In this document: positions 47,549 to 55,876 of the stretch, piece by piece
Layout: each line of letters begins with the position of its first letter
Position numbering within the stretch: position 1 is the first letter of the stretch
Assembly (NCBI GenBank): GCA_033856255.1
Contig: JAWVFH010000002.1
Location: 124,001-188,000 of the forward strand
Origin: WHSW01 sp033856255
Lineage (GTDB): Bacteria; Actinomycetota; Thermoleophilia; Solirubrobacterales; 70-9
Direction: 5' to 3'
Length of the DNA stretch: 64,000 nt
Notes under the pieces: generated by a model
Database searches by the model: none
Seen by the model: only the letters and a program-made list of their open reading frames with translations
What the model was told of the DNA's origin: nothing
Translations under genes and position numbers: made by a program

Positions 47549-49228
47549 ATGGCCACGACCGAGGAGAGCGCCCGCGCCGAGGGCGGCGACGAGCCCGCCG
47601 AGGAAGGCCCGGTCCACGGCGGCAAGCTCGTCGCCCGCGCGCTCGCCGACCGCGGCGTCTCGAAGCTCTTTACCCTCTCGGGCGGGCACCTGTTCTCGAT
47701 CTACGACGGCTGCGTCGCCGAGGGCATCGACCTGATCGACACCCGCCACGAGCAGGCGGCCGCCTGGGCGGCCGAGGGCTACGCGAAGGCGACCCGCAAG
47801 CCCGGGATCGCGGCGCTGACCGCCGGGCCCGGGGTGACTAACGGGATGAGCGCGCTGGCTGGAGCCAAGTTCAATCGCTCGCCGCTGGTGGTGCTCGGCG
47901 GCCGCGCGCCGGAGATGCGCTGGGGCTCGGGCTCGCTCCAGGAGATCGACCACCTGCCGTTTGTCTCGCCGCTGACCAAGTCGGCCGAGACGGTCAGGGA
48001 GACCGGCGACTGCGCCGCGGCGACCTCGCGCGCGATCGACACCGCGCTGCGCGGCCCGACCGGCCCCACCTACGTCGACTACCCGCTCGACGTCGTCTTC
48101 CAGGAGGGCACGGGGGAGCCGGCGCCGAAGCCGGTGTTCGCGCCGACCGCGGCCGACGGGGTGGAGGAGGCTGCGACGGCGCTGGCGGGCGCCGAGCGTC
48201 CGGTGATCATGGCCGGCACCGGCGTCTACTGGTCCCACGGCGAGGGCGAGCTGCAGCAGCTCGCCGAGGAGCTCGGGATCCCGGTCTTCCTCAACGGCAT
48301 GGGCAGGGGGTGCCTGCCCGCCGACCACGACCTCTGCTTCTCGCGCGCCCGTGGCCAGGGGCTGAAGGAGGCTGACGTCGCCGTCGTCGTCGGCGTGCCG
48401 CTCGACTTCCGCCTCGGCTTCGGCGCCAGCTTCGGCGAGGAGACGAAGCTGGTCTGGATGGACGAGTCGCCGAACGAGCTGACCGCAAACCGCAAGCCCG
48501 ACTTCGAGCTCGTCGGCGCGATCGGGGTGACGCTGCGAGCGCTGCGGGTCGCCGCGGTCAGCGGCGGCGCCTCGCGCGACCGAACGCGGCCATGGATCGA
48601 GTCGCTGCGCTCAACCGAGGACGAAAAGCGGGCCGGCGAGGCCGATGAGCTCACCGACGACCGCGCCCCGCTTCATCCGCTGCGGATCTACGGCGAGCTC
48701 GCGCAGATGCTCGACCGCGACGCGATCGTGATCGGCGACGGCGGCGACTTCGTCTCCTACGCCGGCCGCGTCGTCAACACCTACGAGCCCGGCTGCTGGA
48801 TGGACCCCGGCCCCTACGGCTGCCTCGGCGCCGGCCCCGGCCAGGCGATCGGCGCCAAGACCGCCTTTCCCGACCGCCAGGTCGTCTGCCTGCTGGGCGA
48901 CGGCGCCTTCGGCTTCTCGGGCCTCGAGTTCGACACGATGATGCGCCACGACCTCCCCGTCGTCGGGATCATCGGCAACAACGGCATCTGGGCGCTCGAG
49001 TACCACCCGATGCGGTTCCTCTACGGATACGAGGTCGCGGCTTCGTTGCGGCCGGCGACCCGATATGACGAGGTGGTGAAGGCGCTCGGTGGGCATGGGG
49101 AGTTGGTGCGGCACCCGAGTGAGTTGCAGCCGGCGCTGGAGCGGGCGTTTGCGAGCGGGAAGCCGGCGCTGGTGAATGTGCTCACGGATCCTGAGGTTGT
49201 GTATCCGCGGAAGGCTGTGCTGGCGTAG
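47549..49228 (+). CDS. Thiamine-diphosphate-dependent enzyme (acetolactate-synthase large-subunit-like, IlvG/Rv1820 type)
   Basis: 559 residues. Pyrimidine-binding domain with catalytic E68 (TRHEQAAAWAAEGYAKATRK) and TAGPGVTNGMSALAGA; central domain (about 200-335); diphosphate-binding domain with the GDGAFGF ... NN motif (LLGDGAFGFSGLEF, IIGNNGIWALEYH). All ThDP landmarks are intact. Related proteins are acetolactate synthases or oxalyl-CoA/benzoylformate-type decarboxylases; with no ilvN or oxalate genes nearby, the substrate remains open. It has an N-terminal acidic extension of about 20 residues. It ends 12 bases before the tRNA-Met fragment at 49241. Confidence 0.87.
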   Translation: MATTEESARAEGGDEPAEEGPVHGGKLVARALADRGVSKLFTLSGGHLFSIYDGCVAEGIDLIDTRHEQAAAWAAEGYAKATRKPGIAALTAGPGVTNGMSALAGAKFNRSPLVVLGGRAPEMRWGSGSLQEIDHLPFVSPLTKSAETVRETGDCAAATSRAIDTALRGPTGPTYVDYPLDVVFQEGTGEPAPKPVFAPTAADGVEEAATALAGAERPVIMAGTGVYWSHGEGELQQLAEELGIPVFLNGMGRGCLPADHDLCFSRARGQGLKEADVAVVVGVPLDFRLGFGASFGEETKLVWMDESPNELTANRKPDFELVGAIGVTLRALRVAAVSGGASRDRTRPWIESLRSTEDEKRAGEADELTDDRAPLHPLRIYGELAQMLDRDAIVIGDGGDFVSYAGRVVNTYEPGCWMDPGPYGCLGAGPGQAIGAKTAFPDRQVVCLLGDGAFGFSGLEFDTMMRHDLPVVGIIGNNGIWALEYHPMRFLYGYEVAASLRPATRYDEVVKALGGHGELVRHPSELQPALERAFASGKPALVNVLTDPEVVYPRKAVLA

Positions 49229-49240
49229 CCGACCGCTGTA

Positions 49241-49280
49241 CTCATAATCCGTAGGGCGGACGTTCGATCCCTCCCCGCCC
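49241..49280 (+). repeat. tRNA-Met 3'-half fragment, probable att remnant (left)
   Basis: 40 bases starting at the anticodon loop CTCATAA, through TCCGT, to the T arm (GTTCGATCCCTCC) and acceptor side. It matches 53450-53489 at 37 of 40 positions. No 5' half of the tRNA precedes it. One T-stem pair is broken (C opposite C), so it is decayed. Integrases commonly recombine in the anticodon loop or T arm of tRNA genes and leave such 3' copies. Confidence 0.7.
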
Positions 49281-49538
49281 CATGGCGAATCTAGCTGCAA
49301 GGCGCATGTTTTCGGCGCTGTGCCCGGATGCTTGCGGTGGCAACGGGTGCCGAACCAGTGCCCAGGATGCTCAAGCCGCCCGCCCTTCATCCGATTTGCA
49401 GAGTGATGGCTGGCCGACGAAACCAGGGCTCTCAGGCGCGCATTCGGACGCCGGATAGCGCGGTGAAACCCACTGGAAGCCGCCGAAAGCGCCAAGGCTC
49501 GCGGCGAGGCTCCTCCATCGCCCACGTCGGACCCTGAA
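49281..49538. other. 258-bp gap without a gene
   Basis: No coding signal is convincing. A stretch at about 49345-49362 (GGGTGCCGAACCAGTGCCC) is nearly repeated at about 53336-53354 next to the other tRNA fragment, and both are followed some 40 bases on by a GATTTGCA octamer. The two ends of the putative element may therefore share more than the tRNA copy. Confidence 0.4.
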
Positions 49539-50528
49539 TCAGGTGGCGCCGCCGGAGTCCAATCGGTCATCTGTGTGCATACTGCGGTTCTTGAGCTGGC
49601 TACCGAGCTCCGACAGGGAAACCACTCGCACGTACCCATCCTGATATTCGGCTAGCGGTAGGTGGTCCGTTCGGGGTGTGACGACCCACACGCGATCTAC
49701 CTCCGCCTGACGGCCGCGTTCGCCGATCCCCTTTAGGGATCGTGCGAGGACGCCTTTTGGCATCGTTGATCGCCACATCTTGACCTCGATTCCGATGCGC
49801 GGACCGCCGTTCATCTGCACCACGAAGTCAACCGGACCGCTGGGCAAGGCCTCCAGCAGTGCGGGTTGTGCGGCCTCAATCGTCTTCCGGACATCCTGCT
49901 CCAGCCGGGCGGCCTCTTGCAACGGCGAAGAAAAGTCCGAAGCGCCCGTCTCGAGACGGTCTCGAAATCGAAGGACCGTGGCCACGGTCGCGATCAGAGC
50001 CACGCTGGCGGCAAGAGTTGCGAAAAACACGGAGCGCGAGCCGTCGGAGGAATCCCCCGCCAAGGGCGCGATCGCCGCGAGAGAGCCGGCAAACGCAGTG
50101 GTGACGCCCATAACAGCCACCCAGCGAATTCGAACGCCCTCTGATGGCATTCGCGCAGGTTCCTCATCAGCGCGCTCGACTTCCCCGACAAGCTTCTCAA
50201 TCGCTGCCAGGGCCCCCGATCGCTTATCTGCGCTCAGCAGGTCATCGTCGAGCACCCGAGCGAATAGGACAGAGAGGAGATCTTCCTCAGCAAAGAGGTC
50301 GCCGACGCGGACGCGATACGTCCTGGCGGTGCCCTCGATGAACCGACTCAAACCTGTGACTGACGGTGTAGATCCCTCAAGAAGCAGTCGCTTCCGCAGT
50401 ACTCGTTCCATGTCGGTGTTAGCCGAACGTGCACGCTCTTTTCGCGCGCCGATGGTCTGCCGGTAGGAGATCGCGAAGAGCAATAAGGACAGGGCGACGC
50501 CAAGTCCGAATTGCAACGGCTCGCTCAT
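49539..50528 (-). CDS. Membrane protein with C-terminal PD-(D/E)XK-like nuclease motif
   Basis: 329 residues. One N-terminal membrane helix (LQFGLGVALSLLLFAI), a soluble region (about 30-130), two more helices (WVAVMGVTTAFAGSLAAIAP; VFFATLAASVALIATVATVL), then a cytosolic C-terminal domain. That domain holds D234 (GPVDFVVQMNGG) and E248-V-K250 (RIGIEVKMWRST), the D...ExK signature of restriction-endonuclease-like folds, followed by VDRVWVVTP. A membrane-tethered nuclease in a mobile element suggests defence, but no catalysis is proven. Its ATG overlaps the stop of the DUF4236-TPR gene (ATGA). Less GC-rich than the core genome. Confidence 0.6.
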   Translation of the reverse strand: MSEPLQFGLGVALSLLLFAISYRQTIGARKERARSANTDMERVLRKRLLLEGSTPSVTGLSRFIEGTARTYRVRVGDLFAEEDLLSVLFARVLDDDLLSADKRSGALAAIEKLVGEVERADEEPARMPSEGVRIRWVAVMGVTTAFAGSLAAIAPLAGDSSDGSRSVFFATLAASVALIATVATVLRFRDRLETGASDFSSPLQEAARLEQDVRKTIEAAQPALLEALPSGPVDFVVQMNGGPRIGIEVKMWRSTMPKGVLARSLKGIGERGRQAEVDRVWVVTPRTDHLPLAEYQDGYVRVVSLSELGSQLKNRSMHTDDRLDSGGAT

Positions 50529-51550
50529 GACGTCGAAGCCTCGGCTTCGGGCAGCTGCGCGACGTCCATAAAACTCGGATCGTCGGCGTAAACCCGACCT
50601 AGGTCCTTCTTCGCCTGAGCGTTCTTCCCGAGCTTGAGGTACAGGCGCCCGCGTCCGTACCGAGCGCGTTTCAAGAGCTCTTCGTTTCGCTTCTTGGACC
50701 GCAAAGCGTCCTTGTAGACCTCTTGTGCCGCGTCATCCATGCCCTTTTTCGCCAGGGCTTCTGCCTGGAACACGCAGATCGCCAAGGTAACGTCGTCCTC
50801 ATTCTTGGTGCCGGCGGTTAGCTGGACGACCTCGTCCCAGGACATTTCCTGAGAAAACAGCTCCGCGAGACTGAGGACGAGTGCCGAATCCTTCTCTACC
50901 TCAAGAAGCTGCAGAAGGAGGCTGATCGCTTCATCGGTCCGAGTCACCTCCTGGTAGAGCTCCGCGAGCGAGAGCGTCGCAGCGGTGGAGCCGAACGGGA
51001 CAGACACCTGAACGTGCGGTGTGATCCTGAGCTGGACGGCTCCGCCCGCGACGTACTTCGTCATCAGTTCGTCGGGCAGCTCCACGTCGGACGCGACCAC
51101 CCGCTCGAAGTAGGTCATCGCTTCGTTGGGCTTGTTCAGCTGTGCACACAAGAGCCCGGCGAAGAAGTCGTCGGAGATGACCTTGTCCTTCGCATCCTTG
51201 ACCGCGGCATCCATGAAGTGGAGAAGGGCCTTCTCCGCGTCGCCCGCGACGTAGAGCTGGATGCCCTTGTAGAACGCCTTCTCGTGGGCCGGGGAGAGCA
51301 TTCCGGGCTTGGGCGCAGCAGCCGAAGCAGGCGCAGGAGTTGCAGCCGCCCGCTTCTTGGCTGTGCTCGTCGTCGTATAACCGACCCCGCTGCCCGGAAT
51401 GCCAACGGACTTGGTTCGTCGACCTGAGGAATGGGCTGAATAGCGAACACCCTTTCCGCCGACACTGACTCCCAGTCCGGTCTTGCTCGCGTTCAAGCGA
51501 ACCCCCGGACCGATCTTCATGCTCTTCCGTGCTCGAAACGCCACGCGCAC
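50525..51550 (-). CDS. DUF4236 / TPR-repeat protein
   Basis: 341 residues. The N-terminal DUF4236 module is unmistakable (FRARKSMKIGPGVRLNASKT, GLGVSVGGKGVRYS, SVGIPGSGVGYTT), followed by an Ala/Pro linker and TPR-like helical repeats from about 85 to 330 (AFYKGIQLYVAGDAEKALLH, EAMTYFERVVASD, GRGRLYLKLGKNAQAKKDLG). DUF4236 is a short beta module of unknown function found in many mobile and phage-related proteins. It is translationally coupled to the membrane nuclease-like gene downstream, so the two products probably act together. Confidence 0.75.
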   Translation of the reverse strand: MRVAFRARKSMKIGPGVRLNASKTGLGVSVGGKGVRYSAHSSGRRTKSVGIPGSGVGYTTTSTAKKRAAATPAPASAAAPKPGMLSPAHEKAFYKGIQLYVAGDAEKALLHFMDAAVKDAKDKVISDDFFAGLLCAQLNKPNEAMTYFERVVASDVELPDELMTKYVAGGAVQLRITPHVQVSVPFGSTAATLSLAELYQEVTRTDEAISLLLQLLEVEKDSALVLSLAELFSQEMSWDEVVQLTAGTKNEDDVTLAICVFQAEALAKKGMDDAAQEVYKDALRSKKRNEELLKRARYGRGRLYLKLGKNAQAKKDLGRVYADDPSFMDVAQLPEAEASTS

Positions 51551-51635
51551 CCGACCCTATTTGACGGACACTCCGCTCCGCCGTTACCCCGGAGCGCACG
51601 TAATTACGCGCGACGCCGGATGGCGCAGCTGGGAA

Positions 51636-51900
51636 TGTACCCCACACGTTCGACACTCTCGCGGTGCAGGTGTGGCCGCTGGTTGACGTCCAGAGCTCTA
51701 TGGGCCACGCCAGTATCGGCACGACCATGATCTACGCACATCACGTGCCGAAGAGGGATGCGGCCGACGCCCTTACCCGGCTACTGGACTTGGATGCTTT
51801 GCCCGACGGTGGGAACCCTGAGGCGAACGCGCCCGGCTACGTGGGCGGAACGACTCGCTGTGCGGCTGATCCAACGATGCGCTCGACGATCGTGACTTGA
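51636..51900 (+). pseudogene. C-terminal remnant of a tyrosine recombinase (integrase)
   Basis: In frame with 51664-51900 the translation reads PHTFDTLAVQ, then VDVQSSMGHASIGTTMIYAH and HVPKRDAADALTRLLD. This is the integrase C-terminus: HTF (the preceding Arg of RHTF is lost), the GHAS motif with catalytic His, and the nucleophile Tyr in IYAHH. The N-terminal and most catalytic parts are missing and no continuation exists upstream in any frame. It lies inside the interval bracketed by the two tRNA-Met fragments and runs toward the right-hand copy, as expected for a decayed integrative element. Confidence 0.75.
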
Positions 51901-53153
51901 TCAGCGGAGCCTTCCAGGAATCCGCTTTCGTGCGCACTGAAAACAGCCTCGGCCAGCACTGCGGCAACGGCCGTGCGGACTTCGGGCGAGGCAGGGCCGG
52001 CGACCAGCCCGTTGTAAGTCTTTAGGGCTGCCGCCTTGCTGCGGTCTACCGCTTCAAGGTGTCGATGAACCCTGAACTGAAGCGACGCCATCCGCACGGC
52101 ATAGACGAGTAGCCCGACCACCAGGAGCCCAACCGCCGCTGAGGCGACGATCTCGCCGGGTGGGGCACCGTCGTCGGGATGGAGTTCGAGAATCGCGATC
52201 GGCCCGGCAACTGCCGTCAAGACGATCGTTGCCGTGAGCACCTTGAGCCAGAGCTTCCAGCTGTCCTTGTGTTCATCAGCAGACGAGTCGTAGTACTTGC
52301 CGAGTTCGTGCGCGCCAATAGAACTCGTCGCCTCGCGCTGAGCCTCGACCACCGGAGCAAGTTCCTGGACCTGCTGGGCGAGGTTGTCCCGATCCGCGGC
52401 GAGCGATGCGAACTGCTGCTGAAGTTCACGCGTCCGCTCATCGGCAAGTCGTTCCGCTTCGCTCGCGACCGATTCCCGGCGGTGGTGGTCGATGATCGAC
52501 GCACGCTGCTGCCGGAGGTTCTCAAGGTCCCGCGAGAGTAACTGGATGTTCTCGTTGACCTCGTTGAGCTCTGACTGAGCATTGCGGGTCCGCTGATTCG
52601 CGGCCGCCTGCAGTTCGGCTTGCTGCACGTCCAGTCGCTGGAGTGCCTCACTCGCCCCCGCGACGCGCTCCGCCGCCTGGGCCTCCACCTGCGCTCGATT
52701 CGCCTGAAGCTCCTCGCGTTCGTTTTGTAGCTGCTCCTCCGCGTCGACTCGAGAGTCTTCATCAAACTGTTGCTTGTCTAGTGATCGCGCTCGGTCGCGA
52801 GTCAAGCGCTGCAACTCGCTGTCGATTTCGGCCTGACGAGCCGTCAGCGCATTTAGCCTTCGCTCGCGGTCGGGACCCACTCCCTGGGCCTCCGCCTGGT
52901 ACCGAGCTCGCTGGATCGCGAGGTCGTCGATTTCGCCCTGGTGCTGTTCCTGCCAGTTCTGAATCGAGCGCTGCAACCGCATGGCGTCATCGCGGAGGCT
53001 CTCCAGGCGTGCCTCGCGCTCGGCGATCTCGCCGTCCAACTGTTCGAGCGAAATTTCTTCGTCTGAAGCCACAGCAGTAGAGAACGGACCTGTTCGATAC
53101 GAACGGAGCGGGTTTCGGAGCCCATACCGTAATAGGCGAGCCGGGGAAGCCAC
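51837..53153 (-). CDS. Long coiled-coil protein with two C-terminal membrane helices
   Basis: 438 residues. Residues 35-275 form an almost continuous coiled coil (LDGEIAEREARLESLRDDAM, ERRLNALTARQAEIDSELQR, EVNENIQLLSRDLENLRQQR). Two membrane helices (WLKVLTATIVLTAVAGPIAI; IVASAAVGLLVVGLLVYAVR) follow, then a helical tail. There is no enzymatic motif. The architecture, a cytoplasmic rod on a membrane hairpin, recalls structural or sensor partners in defence modules, but this is only an analogy. Its 3' end overlaps the integrase remnant, so the start of degradation or insertion lies here. Codon use is less GC-rich than the core. Confidence 0.65.
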   Translation of the reverse strand: MASPARLLRYGLRNPLRSYRTGPFSTAVASDEEISLEQLDGEIAEREARLESLRDDAMRLQRSIQNWQEQHQGEIDDLAIQRARYQAEAQGVGPDRERRLNALTARQAEIDSELQRLTRDRARSLDKQQFDEDSRVDAEEQLQNEREELQANRAQVEAQAAERVAGASEALQRLDVQQAELQAAANQRTRNAQSELNEVNENIQLLSRDLENLRQQRASIIDHHRRESVASEAERLADERTRELQQQFASLAADRDNLAQQVQELAPVVEAQREATSSIGAHELGKYYDSSADEHKDSWKLWLKVLTATIVLTAVAGPIAILELHPDDGAPPGEIVASAAVGLLVVGLLVYAVRMASLQFRVHRHLEAVDRSKAAALKTYNGLVAGPASPEVRTAVAAVLAEAVFSAHESGFLEGSADQVTIVERIVGSAAQRVVPPT

Positions 53154-53449
53154 CCATTAGCCGTGGACCGACGGTTTGGCGTTTGGTTCGCGAAGCACCT
53201 CGGTGAGGCCGGGGACGCTGCGTTCCGGAGTTGCCTCCCAGATGCGATGCGTTGTTTCGTGGGAGGACTCGCAAGGCGCTCGCGAAAACGCAGCTACCGT
53301 CCGGTTCTAATGAAACTCCGGGCGCCAGCACCCGGTGTCGTTGGGTGCCGAACCGGGGCCCGAACCAAGCAAAACGGAGCGGCACCCGCCACACCTCGGA
53401 TTTGCACCAGCCGGGAACAGCGCAACCAAGCAGCTAGGAAGCTGGGGCG
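53154..53449. other. 296-bp gap without a convincing gene
   Basis: Between the coiled-coil gene and the right tRNA fragment. The short open frames here lack ribosome sites and are not reported. The segment carries GGTGCCGAACC (about 53337) also found near the left fragment. Confidence 0.4.
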
Positions 53450-53489
53450 CTCATAATCCGTCGGGCGGAGGTTCGATCCCTCCCCGGCC
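53450..53489 (+). repeat. tRNA-Met 3'-half fragment, probable att remnant (right)
   Basis: 40 bases starting CTCATAATCCGT, with a perfect T arm (GGAGG TTCGATC CCTCC) and acceptor-side CCGGCC. It matches the copy at 49241-49280 at 37 of 40 positions and is the better preserved one. The upstream sequence does not form D- and acceptor-arm 5' halves, so it is not a complete tRNA gene. Confidence 0.7.
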
Positions 53490-53529
53490 AATCCCTAATC
53501 GGCTTTCGGAGGGCTGACCCGCAGGACGG

Positions 53530-55437
53530 CTAACTGTCAAGCGCCTCGAGGACGGTCTTCAGAGCGACGACCGGCACGGCAACATCGCCTTTGCTCGTAA
53601 GTGTCGCTAAGTGTGTTACGCCAGCGATGCCTCGATCACCTTCATCTTCGGCAACGGCGAACTGGATTTCGTCTCCTCCATAACTCCGCCCATCCTGGCC
53701 AAGCACCCAGCACACTAGAAGATCCAGTTCTGTCCAATCTTTGGTCTCATTCACCGTATCGTTCAGAACGTCGGATGCCTGATACTTGAACTCGATAACG
53801 CCGGTTCGCTGCTTTGAAGGGAGTTCTGGTAGACCGGGTAAGACCGCATCCATTTCGTCGGGGACCGCGGCAGGGTCGATCTCGACCCAACCGTCGTAGT
53901 CGTCGACCCCGCTTAAATACACCGGCCGGATGTGAGCGAACACGCCCATGCCGATAAGTTCGTTGAATAGCCCGACGACGTCCTGCTCCTCAGCAGGGGT
54001 CGAGAGAAACGGAATCTCGCCGAATCCATCCAGATTGGACGGATCGAGCGGGGTCTTTTTCCGCTCGCTGGCCTTGTTCTCGGGAGAGACGTGGTCGCCG
54101 GCTATCACCCGCTGCTTTGGCGTCGGCCTCATGAACGGGGTGCTCAGCTTGACGAGCTCGTTCGCGAAGCTTTCTTCCGTCAGGCTCACGATCTCGAGGA
54201 CCTCTGGTGGAAAATCCTTCCTCCCGAGATCAGGTTCAACTGACCGGAAGTGGTAAACGAGCCAGACGCGGTCCACGTAAAAACCTCGATGCGTCAACGC
54301 CGTCTCCCGACGCCATGACGAGATCATCCCGTCAGTCGCGATGCGGAAGCCGGGATAGTGGATGGCCCGATTGCCGGGTACAGACCATGCAGCTCCGAGC
54401 TGATTGCGGTAGTCGACGCTGTACGCAAAGAGCCCATAGACATAGACGTCAAGCTCCTTGATCTTCGCGACGAGGCTGTCTCGGTCCGGCAGGCTCTCCG
54501 GCTCAGCTTCGGCGTCGACGAACTCAGCGAGTTCGTCGGGACTTACGGTCCAGTGACAGGCGTGGAACTTCTTCCGAAGCTTGGCGGGGGGGCTCGTGCT
54601 CCGCTGGTCCTTCTCGAGGTATTCGCCAAGATCGAACACCCGCAACCCTTTCGGGGTTCGGCGATGTGGGAACAGGTATGTCGTATCGAGGCTGATCGTT
54701 TCGCTTCGAGCATCTCTGCGGTACTCGAGTGTTCCCTCGAGAGAGAATCCGTCGGGGAACGAATATGGGGGCACCACGCCGAGCGCTGTCTGTATCTCCA
54801 GCGTGGTCCTTGCGAAGCCAGCCGAATTGAATGCCCGGCCAAGGCTCGACGGCTGCGTGTGACCACCAACTACAACGACGACACTTACGCCAGTCCCTTC
54901 GACTCGGGGATGCTCAGGATCGTGCGTGATCTCCGCCACCGGCGCCTCGTCGAGGCCAGCAGTGAAGTCCTCGATCCATGCCCGGCCGGAGTCCAAGCGG
55001 ATTCGGAAGTGTTCATCATCGGTTCGACTCTCTAGCTCGAAGAGGTTGAAGCCGTACGCGAGGAACGTGAGGCCGACGCCCTTGTGGCCGCGCACGCGTC
55101 CTTCGCGGAATAGCTCCTCCTTGTTGCCTTGATCGGGCGCTAGAAAACGACGAGCGTCATCAAGCGTCATCCCGCGCCCGTTGTCTAGAACCTCAATTCG
55201 ATCTTGATCGACATCAATCGAAACGCGTACAACGCCGGTGTCGATTCCAGCGTTCGAAACCTCGTCGACAGCGTTCTGAATCGGCTCCATGAGGAGGTCA
55301 GACGCATGGTGGTAGCTCTTGATCACGTTACGGACACGGCGTTTCACCGCGGCTTCGGCTATCGCGGTGGTGATGGCGGCGAGCGGGTTGAAGGAATCGT
55401 CGGGCATGGCTCCAGGGAGCGCATCGTAGATGTCCAC
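53530..55437 (-). CDS. MORC/MutL-like GHKL ATPase with C-terminal nuclease-like motif
   Basis: 635 residues. The Bergerat ATP site is complete: E51/N55 (LMEPIQNAVDEV), D85-N-G-R-G-M and GHKGVGLTF (117-125); E51 would be the catalytic base. Residues 150-500 form the transducer and linker region. Near the C-terminus D515 (VDDYDGWVEID) and E549-F-K551 (GVIEFKYQASDV) fit the D...ExK core of PD-(D/E)XK nucleases, followed by LLVCWVLG. MutL/MORC-type ATPases encoded in restriction-modification loci are a described group (MutL homologues in R-M systems). It is divergent from vsr and dcm-like genes, so ATP-driven clamping and DNA cleavage of unmodified or foreign DNA is a fair hypothesis. Confidence 0.75.
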   Translation of the reverse strand: MDIYDALPGAMPDDSFNPLAAITTAIAEAAVKRRVRNVIKSYHHASDLLMEPIQNAVDEVSNAGIDTGVVRVSIDVDQDRIEVLDNGRGMTLDDARRFLAPDQGNKEELFREGRVRGHKGVGLTFLAYGFNLFELESRTDDEHFRIRLDSGRAWIEDFTAGLDEAPVAEITHDPEHPRVEGTGVSVVVVVGGHTQPSSLGRAFNSAGFARTTLEIQTALGVVPPYSFPDGFSLEGTLEYRRDARSETISLDTTYLFPHRRTPKGLRVFDLGEYLEKDQRSTSPPAKLRKKFHACHWTVSPDELAEFVDAEAEPESLPDRDSLVAKIKELDVYVYGLFAYSVDYRNQLGAAWSVPGNRAIHYPGFRIATDGMISSWRRETALTHRGFYVDRVWLVYHFRSVEPDLGRKDFPPEVLEIVSLTEESFANELVKLSTPFMRPTPKQRVIAGDHVSPENKASERKKTPLDPSNLDGFGEIPFLSTPAEEQDVVGLFNELIGMGVFAHIRPVYLSGVDDYDGWVEIDPAAVPDEMDAVLPGLPELPSKQRTGVIEFKYQASDVLNDTVNETKDWTELDLLVCWVLGQDGRSYGGDEIQFAVAEDEGDRGIAGVTHLATLTSKGDVAVPVVALKTVLEALDS

Positions 55438-55471
55438 GCCCCTCAGCGAGATTAGCCTTCAACAACCCATG

Positions 55472-55876
55472 GCGGATCGTTTGACGACCAAGGCACGCAG
55501 CGACCTGATGTCCCGCGTCAGGACTCGCGACACAGATCCCGAGCTTAGGCTCCGTAGGGCTCTCTGGGCCGCCGGCGTTCGCGGTTGGCGAACGCATCCG
55601 AAAGGGGTGCTCGGCAGGCCTGACTTAGCGTGGAAGGGCCGGCAGGTGGCGGTATTCGTGGACGGGGCGTTTTGGCACGGCCACCCGGAGTACTACTGGG
55701 GGCAGTCCGGCCGGTTCTGGGATGAGAAGATCGACCGGAACCGCGCACGAGATGCTCGCGTCAACGCCGAGCTGACCGAACTCGGATGGACCGTCCTTCG
55801 CTTCTGGGATTTTGAGGTCGAGCGGGACGTGAAGAGCTGCGTTCGGTGCATCGTTGATGCGTTGCCCGACAGGTGA
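55472..55876 (+). CDS. Vsr-family DNA endonuclease
   Basis: 134 residues from ATG 55472 (MADRLTTKARSDLMSRVRTR); an upstream ATG at 55430 would overlap the divergent gene and is less likely. Family motifs are complete: DTDPELRLRRALWAAGVRGW, GRPDLAWKGRQVAVFVDGAF and WHGH, then RDARVNAELTELGWTVLRFW. With this start the metal Asp and active-site His fall at residues 51 and 69. Classic Vsr nicks T:G mismatches produced by deamination of 5-methylcytosine, pairing with Dcm methylases; in R-M clusters Vsr-like proteins can be the restriction nuclease. Coupled to the methyltransferase by GTGA. Confidence 0.9.
   Translation, partial: ADRLTTKARSDLMSRVRTRDTDPELRLRRALWAAGVRGWRTHPKGVLGRPDLAWKGRQVAVFVDGAFWHGHPEYYWGQSGRFWDEKIDRNRARDARVNAELTELGWTVLRFWDFEVERDVKSCVRCIVDALPDR

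Noticed and set aside
49232..49282. Complete tRNA-Met gene
   Set aside because: Only the sequence from the anticodon loop onward matches; the 5' acceptor, D arm and 5' anticodon stem are absent.
53163..53456. 97-codon frame between the coiled-coil gene and the tRNA fragment
   Set aside because: GTG start without ribosome site, Arg-rich composition, and it runs into the tRNA remnant.
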